Positions 9,854 through 18,268 of a stretch of 64,000 nucleotides of DNA are shown here, piece after piece. A program made the translations under genes and the position numbers. Origin of the DNA: Acidovorax soli (GTDB lineage: Bacteria > Pseudomonadota > Gammaproteobacteria > Burkholderiales > Burkholderiaceae_C). The number at the start of each line of letters is the position of its first letter. Within the stretch, counting starts at the first letter, position 1. Under the pieces are notes generated by a model, which saw only the letters and a list, made by a program, of their open reading frames with translations, searched no databases and had not been told where the DNA came from. The stretch lies in assembly GCF_014207955.1 (NCBI RefSeq), contig NZ_JACHLK010000003.1:124001-188000 (forward strand), written 5' to 3'.

Positions 9854-10438
9854 ATGCGCAAGTCTTCGTTCGCCCTGCTCGCCCTGGCCGCAGCCGCCGT
9901 TCTGTCCACGGGCGCAGCCCAGGCCCAGAGCGCCGCGTACGCCATCGATCCGACGCACACCTTCGTGACCTTCGAGATCGGCCACTTCGGCGCCACGACC
10001 AACCGCGGCCGCTTCGACAAGAAGGAAGGCACCGTGCAGTTCGACCGCGCCGGCAAGACCGGCAAGGTGGAGATCACCGTGGACACCACCTCCATCAACT
10101 CCGGCACGCCTCCGTTCGACAAGCACCTGCAGAGCGCTGACCTGTTCAACGCCGCCAAGTACCCGACCATCAAGTTCGTGTCCGACAAGTTCAGCTTCAA
10201 TGGCGACAAGGTCAGCGAAGTGTCCGGCCAGCTGACGCTGCTGGACAAGACCAACCCCGTGACCCTGAAGGCCACGCAGTTCAACTGCTACCAGAGCCCC
10301 ATGCTCAAGCGCGAAGTCTGCGGCGGCGACTTCGAAGCCACCATCGACCGCACCCAGTGGGGCCTGGACTACGGCGTGCAGTACGGCTTCCCCAAGAACG
10401 TGCGCCTGGTGGTGCAGATCGAAGCCATCAAGCAGTAA
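9854..10438 (+). CDS. YceI family periplasmic lipid-binding protein (copy 2)
   Basis: Product of 194 aa: signal peptide (SSFALLALAAAAVLSTGAAQA, cleavage before QSA), then the canonical YceI start YAIDPTHTFVTFEIGHFG and the RFDKKEGTVQFD and SADLFNAAKYPTIKFVS blocks. This copy is closer to classical YceI than copy 1, and two cysteines (FNCYQSPMLKREVCGG) could form a disulfide. An AGGAG ribosome binding site precedes the ATG. The tandem pair diverges enough to suggest different ligands or partners. An intrinsic terminator follows directly. Confidence 0.95.
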   Translation: MRKSSFALLALAAAAVLSTGAAQAQSAAYAIDPTHTFVTFEIGHFGATTNRGRFDKKEGTVQFDRAGKTGKVEITVDTTSINSGTPPFDKHLQSADLFNAAKYPTIKFVSDKFSFNGDKVSEVSGQLTLLDKTNPVTLKATQFNCYQSPMLKREVCGGDFEATIDRTQWGLDYGVQYGFPKNVRLVVQIEAIKQ

Positions 10439-10473
10439 GCCATCCATCTGCACGGGCCCGCCCGTTCGCACCA

Positions 10474-10506
10474 GCCACCCGCGGCACAGCCCCGGGTGGC
10501 TTTTTT
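10474..10506. terminator. Intrinsic terminator after the YceI pair
   Basis: GCCACCCG and CGGGTGGC form a hairpin followed by six T. It sits between the convergent yceI copy 2 and the ABC-F gene and overlaps the last base of the ABC-F stop codon. Confidence 0.85.
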
Positions 10507-12224
10507 CATTCCAGGCGGGCATCCAGCCGCCAGCCATCGGCCCGCCATGCCCAGACATGGGTCGGCGCCAGGGCCGACAGGAAATGCAGATCGTGCGAGA
10601 CCACCAGCAGCGCACCGCCAAAGCCCTGCAAGGCCGACTGCAGGGCCTCGACCGAGGCCAGGTCCAGGTGGTTGGTGGGCTCGTCCAGCAACAGCATCTG
10701 CGCGGGCTCGCCGCCCCACAGGGCGCAGGCCAGCGCAGCCTTGATGCGCTCGCCACCGCTGAGCACACCCGCGGGCCGCTGCACACGGTCCGCATCCAGG
10801 CCCAGCTGCGCCAGGCGCATGCGCAAGGTGGATTCGGGCAGGGGTGAGCCGAGCTGGGCCAGGCGCTGCAGCACGCTGGCCTGCGGCGGCAGCAGCTGCG
10901 CGTTGTGCTGGTCCAGCCAGGCCGCGCGCACCCCGCGCACCACACGGCCGGCCGCCGGTGCCAGCTGACCGGCCACCAGGCGCAGCAGGCTGCTCTTGCC
11001 GCAGCCATTGGGCCCCGTGATGGCGATGCGCACCGGGCCGCTCCAGACCCCGTCCAGCGCAGGCAGCCCGGGCGGCGCAAACGGGGCCCGCACCTGCTCC
11101 AGCGCCAGCACCTGCTTGCCCGCAGGCACGGTGCTGTCCGGCAAGGCCAGCGCCACAGCGGCCTGCGCCGGCGCATGGCGCGCGGCTTCGCGCACGGCGG
11201 CGTCGAGCTGGTCGCGTGCCTCCTGCTGGCGTTCGTGCTCACGCCCGGCATGGGCCTCGGCACTGTTCTTCATGCGGCCCAGCAGAATGGGGGCGAGGTT
11301 GGCCGTGCGCCCCACACGGCGGCCCTGCGCAGCGCGGCGTTGCTGTGCGTCATGTTCGCGCTGCAAGGCCTTGCGGCCCCGCTCGCGCGCGGTGCGCGCA
11401 TGCTCCAGCGCGGCCTGCGCCGCGGCCCGCTCCTGGTCCCGTTGCGCGGCGTACAAGCTCCAGTTTCCACCGTAGCGCCGCAGCCCGGCGGGCGAGAGCT
11501 CCACGATGGCATCGACTGCGCCCAGCAGTTCACGGTCGTGGCTGGCCACGACCACGCCGCCCTGGCGCGCGGCCATCTGGTCCAGCAGCCAGCGGCGTGC
11601 ACTGCGGTCCAGGTGGTTGGTGGGCTCATCGAGCACCAGCACGTCCGCGTCGGAGACAAAGGCCCCGGCCAGCGCCACACGCATGCGCTCGCCACCGCTC
11701 AGGCGCGCCGCATCGCCGTCGCCTGGCACATGCCCCAAACCCAGCGCCTGCAGGGCACGCTGCCAGCGTGCGGGCAGGTCCCACTGGCCATCGGCCAGCA
11801 GGAGGTCGTCGGGCAGGCCCTGGCCTGCCTCCAGGCGCTCCAACGCACGCAGAACCGGTGCCAGGCCCGCCAGGTCGGCCACGGTGCAGCCCGGGGCGCC
11901 CTGCACCTCCTGTGCCACGGCACGCAGGCGCGCGCTGCACCGCACATGGCCCGTGGCCGGCTGGAGCCGGCCCAGCAGCAACTGCAGGAACACGCTCTTG
12001 CCCGCGCCATTGGCGCCCACGATGCCCGTGGCTCCAGGGTCCAGCGACAGGCTCAAGGGCGCATGCCACAGCGGCTGGCCATCGGGCAGCCGCCAGCTGA
12101 CATCCTGGAACTGAAGGAAAAGAGAAGAAGAAGCGGCAGCCTTGCTGTCGCCGGAATGAAAAGCGGAAGCAGCCCTGCTGCCTCCACGGGCGCGCTGGCC
12201 CGAAGAATCGTTGGTCGTCGCCAT
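10506..12224 (-). CDS. ABC-F family ATPase
   Basis: Product of 572 aa with two ABC nucleotide-binding domains in one chain and no membrane segments. The first has Walker A GANGAGKS, signature LSGGERMRVALA and LVLDEPTNHLD; the second has GPNGCGKS, LSGGERIKAALA and LLLDEPTNHLD. The linker between them is rich in Arg, Ala and Gln (RTARERGRKALQREHDAQQR), as in ABC-F proteins that act on ribosomes. The subfamily cannot be fixed by eye: Uup-, YheS- or resistance-type members share this layout. A low-complexity Ser/Ala-rich N-terminus of ~35 residues precedes the first domain. Monocistronic. Confidence 0.9.
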   Translation of the reverse strand: MATTNDSSGQRARGGSRAASAFHSGDSKAAASSSLFLQFQDVSWRLPDGQPLWHAPLSLSLDPGATGIVGANGAGKSVFLQLLLGRLQPATGHVRCSARLRAVAQEVQGAPGCTVADLAGLAPVLRALERLEAGQGLPDDLLLADGQWDLPARWQRALQALGLGHVPGDGDAARLSGGERMRVALAGAFVSDADVLVLDEPTNHLDRSARRWLLDQMAARQGGVVVASHDRELLGAVDAIVELSPAGLRRYGGNWSLYAAQRDQERAAAQAALEHARTARERGRKALQREHDAQQRRAAQGRRVGRTANLAPILLGRMKNSAEAHAGREHERQQEARDQLDAAVREAARHAPAQAAVALALPDSTVPAGKQVLALEQVRAPFAPPGLPALDGVWSGPVRIAITGPNGCGKSSLLRLVAGQLAPAAGRVVRGVRAAWLDQHNAQLLPPQASVLQRLAQLGSPLPESTLRMRLAQLGLDADRVQRPAGVLSGGERIKAALACALWGGEPAQMLLLDEPTNHLDLASVEALQSALQGFGGALLVVSHDLHFLSALAPTHVWAWRADGWRLDARLE

Positions 12225-12380
12225 GCCTGAAGCACTCCACGGTCACCACACAGCCGCACCTGCGCACAGGCAAGGGCGGAACGGCGTGAAAGCGGGCTTA
12301 CAGGCGCATGGGTGAAGACACCTCGGGGTGGTTGGCGAGGGCCGCAATGTACCGCAAATACCCACGCCCTCAAAATTCCC

Positions 12381-12410
12381 TTTACGTAAATTGATTACGA
12401 ATAGTAGAAT
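12381..12410 (+). promoter_or_regulatory. Putative promoter/operator of the VOC gene
   Basis: An AT-rich island in GC-rich DNA: the perfect palindrome TTTACGTAAA (12381-12390) is followed by TTGATTACGAA and TAGAAT. TTTACG as -35 and TAGAAT as -10 are 18 bp apart, and the -10 is about 40 bp before the ATG. Confidence 0.45.
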
Positions 12411-12448
12411 TTCACCATCGACACGCACCGACCCAAGGAGACAAGCGC

Positions 12449-13069
12449 ATGAATGCCGTTCTGAAGCCCGACCTCGCCAGCCTGCCCGCCCCCGCCGCCG
12501 TCCAGCAGCTGCACCACTACGCCTACAAGGCACGCGATGCGGAAGAGACGCGCCAGTTCTACGAAGACATCCTGGGCCTGCCGCTGTACCACATCATCCA
12601 GAGCGACTACGTGCCCAGCACGGGCGAGTACTGCCCCTACACGCACTTCTTCTTCCGCCTGAAGGACGGCTCCTTCATCGCCTTCTTCGACCTGGGCGAC
12701 GACGTGAAGGCCGAGCCTTCGCCCAACACGCCCCTGTGGGTCAACCACATCGCGTTCCGCGTGGACACGGTGCAGGAACTGGAGAACACCAAGGCGCGCC
12801 TGGAGGCCTTCGGCATCGAGGTGCTGGGCGTGACCGACCACCACATCTTCAAGAGCATTTATTTCTTCGACCCCAACGGCATCCGCCTGGAGCTGACTGC
12901 GCAACTGGCCGATGCCCAGGCCATGGAAAAGGACAGTACCGTGGCCCATGCGCGCCTTAAGGAATGGACGGCGCGCAAGGAACAGTGGCGCAAGGAACGC
13001 GCCGAGGGCAAGACCGATACGCTGCTCAAGCCCCAGACCAATGACCGGCCGGAGTACGTGAAGGGCTGA
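12449..13069 (+). CDS. VOC (glyoxalase/bleomycin-resistance/dioxygenase) superfamily protein
   Basis: Product of 206 aa with a single VOC domain (about residues 20-150). LHHYAYKARDAEETRQFYED is the first beta-alpha unit with a candidate metal-ligand His, VNHIAFRVDTVQELENTKAR is the second half with another His, and FFDPNGIRLELTAQ holds the C-terminal Glu ligand typical of the fold. A charged helical tail follows (RLKEWTARKEQWRKERAEG). The reaction cannot be named from the sequence; metal-dependent lyases and extradiol dioxygenases share this fold. AAGGAG precedes the ATG, and a strong terminator follows. Monocistronic. Confidence 0.88.
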   Translation: MNAVLKPDLASLPAPAAVQQLHHYAYKARDAEETRQFYEDILGLPLYHIIQSDYVPSTGEYCPYTHFFFRLKDGSFIAFFDLGDDVKAEPSPNTPLWVNHIAFRVDTVQELENTKARLEAFGIEVLGVTDHHIFKSIYFFDPNGIRLELTAQLADAQAMEKDSTVAHARLKEWTARKEQWRKERAEGKTDTLLKPQTNDRPEYVKG

Positions 13070-13092
13070 GAACTTTCCTCCCCCCAAGAACA

Positions 13093-13125
13093 AAGGGGCG
13101 CCACCCGCGGGTAGCGCCCCTTCGC
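13093..13125 (+). terminator. Intrinsic terminator after the VOC gene
   Basis: AAGGGGCGC and GCGCCCCTT form a stem with a ~10-nt loop, followed by TTCGCTTTT. Lies between the convergent VOC and ABC transporter genes. Confidence 0.8.
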
Positions 13126-13144
13126 TTTTGCGCCGCGCCAGCGG

Positions 13145-14773
13145 CTACGCAGCGTCCAGCTCGGCCAGCAGATCGCTGGTGGTGGCCGCTTCCAGCAGCG
13201 CCTTCGTATAGGCCTGCTGCGGCCGGTCGAAGATATCGGCCACGCTGCCCTCTTCGACGATGCGGCCGTTTTCCATCACCACGATGCGGTCGGCGATCTC
13301 GGACACGACGGCCAGGTTGTGCGAGATGAACAGGCAGCCGAAGCCGCGCTCGGCCTGCAGGCGCTTGAGCAGGTCCAGCACCTGTTTCTGGATGGTCATG
13401 TCCAGGGCCGACACCGGTTCATCGGCCACCACGAAGGCCGGCTTGCGCACCAGCGCGCGCGCAATCGCCACGCGCTGGCGCTGCCCGCCCGAGAGGGCAT
13501 GCGGGTATCGCTCGCCAAAGCCCGCCAGCCCCACCTCGGCCAGCATGGCATCCACCGTGGATCGCAGGGCCTCGCGCGTGCGCGGCGGGCCGTGGCGCAG
13601 CGGCTCGGCCACGATGTCGAAGACACGCTGGCGCGGGTCGAGCGAGGAATAAGGGTCCTGGAACACCAGCTGGCAGGCCAGGCGGAATTCGCGCCGGCCC
13701 GCGGCATCGGCGCTGCCCAGCGGCGTGCCGCGAAAGCACACGTCGCCGCCCGCCACGGGCAACAGGCCGATCATGGCGCGGCCCAGCGTGGTCTTGCCCG
13801 AGCCCGAGCCGCCCACCACCGCCACCACCTCGCCCGGCTGGATGGCCAGCGACACCCCGCGCACCGCCAGCTTGGGCGCGGCCCGGGACAGCCAGCCCTG
13901 GCGCGCGCCCGGAAAGCTCACCTGCACTTCGCGGGCCTCGATCAGCGGCGCCTGCACGGGCCGCGCCGGGCGCTGGGCGCTGCGCTGGGGCAAGGCATCG
14001 ATCAGGCTCCTGGTGTAGGCCTCGCGCGGCGCGGTGAGCACGCTGCGCACGGGGCCGGTCTCCACCAGGCGGCCTTTTTCCAGCACCACCACCGACTGCG
14101 CGTAGCGCGCCACCAGGCCCAGGTCGTGCGTGATGAGCAGCACGGCCGTGCCCTCGGTGCGCGTGAGCTCGGCCATGATCTCCATCACCTCGCGCTGGCT
14201 CAGCGAGTCGAGCGCGGTGGTGGGCTCGTCGGCGATCAACAGGCGCGGCTTGAGCAGCATGACCGAGGCCAGCATGATGCGCTGGCGCATGCCGCCCGAG
14301 AACTGGTGCGGGTACGAGGCCAGGCAGCGCTCGGGGTCGGCGATCTGCACGCGGCGCAGCATGGCGATGGCGCGCTCGCGCGCCTGGGCCGTGCTGACCT
14401 TCTCGTGCAGGCGCAGGCCCTCGAAGAGCTGCTCGGCAATGGTCATGGCCGGGTTGAGCGAGACCATGGGCTCCTGGAACACCATGCCCACGTCGCAGCC
14501 GCGCAGGGCGCGCAGCGACTGGGCCGACAGCGTGCCCACGTCGCGGCCCTGCAGCAGCACGCTGCCGCCGCTCTGGCGCACCTGGGGCGGCAGCAGGCCG
14601 AGCACGGCGCGCCCGGCCATGGTCTTGCCGCTGCCCGATTCGCCCACCAGGGCCACCACGCCGCCCGCGGGCACGTCGAAGGAGACGGCGTCCAGCAGCG
14701 GGCGGGCCAGCGGGCCGTGCACCGTGAGTTCGCGCACGGACAGCAAGGGCAGCGGGTTCTTCTCGGTCGTCAT
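13145..14773 (-). CDS. Dpp/Gsi-type ABC importer, fused double ATPase subunit
   Basis: ATPase of about 542 aa in which the two nucleotide-binding domains (DppD- and DppF-like) are fused, as in GsiA. Domain 1 has GESGSGKTMAGRA, SGGMRQRIMLA and LIADEPTTALD; domain 2 has GGSGSGKTTLGRA, LSGGQRQRVAIARAL and VVADEPVSALD. Start chosen at MTTEKNP because GGAAAG lies upstream; an upstream in-frame stretch overlaps the permease gene. Last gene of the minus-strand importer operon, 38 bp after the permease. The substrate is probably a short peptide or amide, given the linked C45-type hydrolase; this is inference. Confidence 0.92.
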   Translation of the reverse strand: MTTEKNPLPLLSVRELTVHGPLARPLLDAVSFDVPAGGVVALVGESGSGKTMAGRAVLGLLPPQVRQSGGSVLLQGRDVGTLSAQSLRALRGCDVGMVFQEPMVSLNPAMTIAEQLFEGLRLHEKVSTAQARERAIAMLRRVQIADPERCLASYPHQFSGGMRQRIMLASVMLLKPRLLIADEPTTALDSLSQREVMEIMAELTRTEGTAVLLITHDLGLVARYAQSVVVLEKGRLVETGPVRSVLTAPREAYTRSLIDALPQRSAQRPARPVQAPLIEAREVQVSFPGARQGWLSRAAPKLAVRGVSLAIQPGEVVAVVGGSGSGKTTLGRAMIGLLPVAGGDVCFRGTPLGSADAAGRREFRLACQLVFQDPYSSLDPRQRVFDIVAEPLRHGPPRTREALRSTVDAMLAEVGLAGFGERYPHALSGGQRQRVAIARALVRKPAFVVADEPVSALDMTIQKQVLDLLKRLQAERGFGCLFISHNLAVVSEIADRIVVMENGRIVEEGSVADIFDRPQQAYTKALLEAATTSDLLAELDAA

Positions 14774-14811
14774 GTCGTTTCTTTCCGCCATGGGGTAGGT
14801 GGAGGGGCGCA

Positions 14812-15648
14812 TCAGTGGTGCTCCATGCGCGGGTCGAGCCAGTCGCGCAGCGCATCGCCCAGCAGGTTCACGCCGAGCAGGGTGAGCGCGATGCAGGCGC
14901 CGGGCGCAATGCCCAGCCAGGCGGCGGTCTCGATGTAGGGCCGGCCCGAGGCCAGCATATTGCCCCAGGTGGGCGCCGGCGGCGGCACGCCCAGGCCCAG
15001 GAAGCTCAGCGCGCTCTCGGCCAGGATGACCCAGCCGAACATGGACGTGGCCAGCACCACCAGGGGCGCCACGCAGTTGGGCAGGATGTGGGCGAACACC
15101 GTGCGCAGGCCGGAGTTGCCGATGACCGTGGAGGCCTCGATGTACTCCTTCTCGCGCAGCGAGAGCACCGAGCCGCGCACCACGCGCACCGCCGTGGGCG
15201 CATAGGCCAGGCCCAGCGCGACGATGATGCCCCACTGGTTGGCGCCCACGATGACCATCACCCCGAGCGCCAGCAAGATGCCGGGGAAGGCCAGCAGCGC
15301 ATCGTTGAAGACCATCAGCACCCGGTCCAGCCAGCCGCGGAAGTAGCCCGCCACCAGGCCGATCACCACCCCCAGCACCAGGGCCAGGGCCACGGTGAGC
15401 GCGGCCACCACCAGGCTGGTGCCGGCCCCGGCCATCAGGCGCGAGAGGATGTCGCGGCCAAATTCATCGGTGCCCAGCAGGTAGGTGCCCGAGGGCGGCT
15501 GCAGCCGCTGGCGCAGCGCCACGCCCATGGGGTTGTAGGGCGTCCAGACCATGGACAGCAGGGCCATCAGCCCCACCAGGCCGACCAGCAGGCCGCCGAC
15601 CAGCGCATTCGCCCGCAGGCGTTTCATCAAGCGTTTCACCACCATCAT
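14812..15648 (-). CDS. ABC importer permease, DppC type
   Basis: Product of ~278 aa with a short N-terminal region and about six membrane segments. It has the DppC-type opening TYLLGTDEFGRDILSRLMAG and the EAA loop EASTVIGNSGLRTVFAHILPN that contacts the ATPase. It ends DALRDWLDPRMEHH, a typical DppC C-terminus. Its start overlaps the stop of the preceding permease by four bases (ATGA), so the two are translationally coupled and probably form the heterodimeric channel. Confidence 0.95.
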   Translation of the reverse strand: MMVVKRLMKRLRANALVGGLLVGLVGLMALLSMVWTPYNPMGVALRQRLQPPSGTYLLGTDEFGRDILSRLMAGAGTSLVVAALTVALALVLGVVIGLVAGYFRGWLDRVLMVFNDALLAFPGILLALGVMVIVGANQWGIIVALGLAYAPTAVRVVRGSVLSLREKEYIEASTVIGNSGLRTVFAHILPNCVAPLVVLATSMFGWVILAESALSFLGLGVPPPAPTWGNMLASGRPYIETAAWLGIAPGACIALTLLGVNLLGDALRDWLDPRMEHH

Positions 15649-16601
15649 GATGCGGACACCCGGGGATCGAAGAGGGGATAGCACAGGTCCACCACGAGGT
15701 TGACCAGCACGTAGATGGCGGCCGTGAACAGCAGGCAGCCCTGCACCACGGGGTAGTCGCGCGCAAAGATCGCATCCACCAGCAACCGGCCCAGGCCGGG
15801 CAGCGTGAACACCGTCTCCAGCACGGCGATGCCGCCCAGCAGGTTGCCCAGCACCAGGCCGATCATGGTCCAGGTGGGCGCAAAGGCATTGGGCAGCACG
15901 TGGCGCAGCAGCACGCGGCGCTCGGCCAGGCCCTTGGCGCGGGCATGCGTCACGTACTCCAGGCGCAGCACCTCCACGGCGCTGGCGCGCGCCATGCGGG
16001 TGAGGATGCCCAGCTCGATCAACGCCAGCGTGATGGTCGGCAGGATCAGGAAGGTCAGCGCCGAGCGCCAGTCCTCGCTGAACGGCACATAGCCCACCAC
16101 CGGCACCAGGCCGAGCTTGAGCCCCACGAAGAGCAGCAGCAAGAGGCCGAGCCAGAAGCTCGGGATGGACAGGAAGAACGTGGCGGCCGCCACGACCATG
16201 GTGTCGAGCACGCTGTTCTGCTTCCATGCAGCCAGCAGGCCCGCCGGCACGGCCAGCAATGCGGCCAGCGCCACGGCCACGAGCACGATGGCGGCACTCA
16301 CCTGGAAGCGTTCGAGCAGCAGCGGCAGCACGGCCTCGCCGCTGGTGATGGACTGGCCCAGGTCGCCCTGCAGCACCCGGCCGAGCCAGAGCGTGAACTG
16401 CACGGGGATGGGCCGGTCGAGCCCGAACTGCGCATGCAGGTCGGCCAGTTGCTCGGGCGTGGCGCTGTCGCCCAGGATGAGCAGCGCCGGGTCGCCCGGC
16501 ACCAGGCGCATGAGCACGAAGACCATCAGGCTCACGAGGAAGAGGGTGGGCAGCGTCCACAAAAGGCGCCGGCCCAGGTAGGCAGGAAAGGAGGAACCCA
16601 T
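15645..16601 (-). CDS. ABC importer permease, DppB type
   Basis: Product of 318 aa beginning YLGRRLLWTLPTLFLVSLMVF, the DppB N-terminal helix, followed by LVPGDPALLILGD, which is diagnostic for DppB permeases, and the EAA loop YVTHARAKGLAERRVLLRHV. It has about six membrane segments. First permease after the substrate-binding protein, 38 bp downstream of it, and coupled to the DppC-type permease by a 4-bp overlap. Inner-membrane channel of the importer. Confidence 0.95.
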   Translation of the reverse strand: MGSSFPAYLGRRLLWTLPTLFLVSLMVFVLMRLVPGDPALLILGDSATPEQLADLHAQFGLDRPIPVQFTLWLGRVLQGDLGQSITSGEAVLPLLLERFQVSAAIVLVAVALAALLAVPAGLLAAWKQNSVLDTMVVAAATFFLSIPSFWLGLLLLLFVGLKLGLVPVVGYVPFSEDWRSALTFLILPTITLALIELGILTRMARASAVEVLRLEYVTHARAKGLAERRVLLRHVLPNAFAPTWTMIGLVLGNLLGGIAVLETVFTLPGLGRLLVDAIFARDYPVVQGCLLFTAAIYVLVNLVVDLCYPLFDPRVSAS

Positions 16602-16639
16602 GGTGTATCTGGATCGTCAGTTCGGCAGTGCCATGCCCA

Positions 16640-18217
16640 TCATGGTGCACGCAGCGCCACACCCCAGGCGCGCGGCGTGCCCAGGGCCCAGCCCTTGTAG
16701 CCCTTGGCGTACGAGCGGGCGGCGCTGGTGTTCACGGCCGAGTACATGAAGATCGCGGGCACGTCCTCGCGCATGCGCGCCTCCAGCTTGTCGAACAGGG
16801 CCTGGCGCTGGGCCACGTCGCTGGTCTCCATGCTCTTGGCCAGCAGCTCGTGGGCCAGGGGGTCGTCCCACACCTTGCGCGGCTGCTTGTCCTTGGGGCC
16901 CGTGACCATCTCGTACGACAGGGCCGGGTCCAGCCGCGCCGAGAAGGTGAAGCCCATGGCCTGGTAGTTGCCCTTGTTGTAGCGGTCCAGCAGCGTGGCC
17001 CAGTCGAGCACCTCGACCTCGGCCTTGATGCCCACCTCCTGCACCATGGCCTGGGTCAGCACGGCGATGTTGAAGACGCTGTTGTAGCGCTTGGTGGCCA
17101 GGATCTTGATGGGCTCGCCCTTGTAGCCGGCCTCGGCCAGCAGCTTCCTGGCCTGCGCCAGGTTGCGCGCGGGCAGCGCGGCCTGCGGCTTCTTGTAGAA
17201 GGCACTGGGCGTGGGCACCACGGAGCGGCTGGGGGGCGCATTGCCCGAGGTGACCGCGGCCACCAGCTCGGGCATGTCCAGCGCCAGCGCGATGGCGCGG
17301 CGGATGCGTGCGTCCTTGAGCAGCGGGTCGCGCGTCTGGAACAGCAGGCCCTGCACATTCATCGTGGCCTGGGTTTCCATGAGGATGTCCTTGCGGCCCT
17401 TGTACTCGGCCATGTCCTCGTCGTTGATGTCGTAGTTCAGGTCGATCCCGCCCGAGAACAGCGCCGCCTTGGCGGCCGAGGCGTCGGGAATGACGATGAA
17501 GCGCACCTTGGGCGTCTCGGCGATCTTGGCGCCGGTGTTGCCGTCGCGCGGGCCGGGCAGCGCAGCATAGGCGTCGTTGCGCAAGAGCTCGATGTACTGG
17601 CCGCGCTTCCACTCCCCGAGCTTGTAGGGCCCGGTGGCCACGGGTTCGCGCCACTTGCCGTCGGCCTCCAGCGAGCTGCGGTGGTAGATGCCGGTGCCGC
17701 CGCAGTCCACGCGCGCCAGCGTGGCCAGGAACAGGGCCGAGGGCTTGTCCAGCGTGTAGACCACGGTGGCCGCGTCGGGCGCCTCCACCTTCACCACCTT
17801 GGCCAGGCCGCGCCCGTCGAACTCGGCCAGGCAGCGCCAGTTGTTGGCGGGCAGCATGTAGCGGTTCCAGGCAAAGAGCACATCGTCGGCCGTGAGCGGC
17901 GCGCCGTTGTGGAACTTCACGCCCTGGCGCAGCTTGAAGGTATAGGTCTTGCCGTCGGCCGAGGTGCTGACCGACTGCGCCAGCAGCGGCGCCACGGAGG
18001 CATCCTCGCGGTAGGCCACCAGGCCTTCGAGCACATGCATCATCACCGCGTCGGTGTTGTTGTCACGGTTGATGCCGGGGTCGGTGGAGCGGATGTCGGC
18101 ATTCAGGCGGATGCGCAGCGTATCGGGCTGCGGCTGGGCCTGGGCCAGGCCAACGGAGCAGAAGCCGGCGAGCAGGGCCAGGCCTTGGGACAGCCAGCGC
18201 GAGGGGGCGGTAGTCAT
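16640..18217 (-). CDS. ABC importer periplasmic solute-binding protein (SBP_bac_5 family)
   Basis: Product of 525 aa with a signal peptide (LALLAGFCSVGLAQA, cleavage before QPQ) and the peptide/nickel-binding family layout. FKLRQGVKFHNGAPLTADDVLFAWNR is the family signature, followed by TGPYKLGEWKRGQYIELLRN and the RRAIALALDMPELV helix. It captures the substrate and delivers it to the DppB/DppC-type permeases just downstream. Ligand specificity cannot be read from sequence. The gene starts 51 bp after the C45 hydrolase stop and is probably in the same transcript. Confidence 0.94.
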   Translation of the reverse strand: MTTAPSRWLSQGLALLAGFCSVGLAQAQPQPDTLRIRLNADIRSTDPGINRDNNTDAVMMHVLEGLVAYREDASVAPLLAQSVSTSADGKTYTFKLRQGVKFHNGAPLTADDVLFAWNRYMLPANNWRCLAEFDGRGLAKVVKVEAPDAATVVYTLDKPSALFLATLARVDCGGTGIYHRSSLEADGKWREPVATGPYKLGEWKRGQYIELLRNDAYAALPGPRDGNTGAKIAETPKVRFIVIPDASAAKAALFSGGIDLNYDINDEDMAEYKGRKDILMETQATMNVQGLLFQTRDPLLKDARIRRAIALALDMPELVAAVTSGNAPPSRSVVPTPSAFYKKPQAALPARNLAQARKLLAEAGYKGEPIKILATKRYNSVFNIAVLTQAMVQEVGIKAEVEVLDWATLLDRYNKGNYQAMGFTFSARLDPALSYEMVTGPKDKQPRKVWDDPLAHELLAKSMETSDVAQRQALFDKLEARMREDVPAIFMYSAVNTSAARSYAKGYKGWALGTPRAWGVALRAP

Positions 18218-18268
18218 CTCGGGGTCCTTTCTTCGTGGGGCAAGCGATTCGGGGGACGGTGGGCGCGC

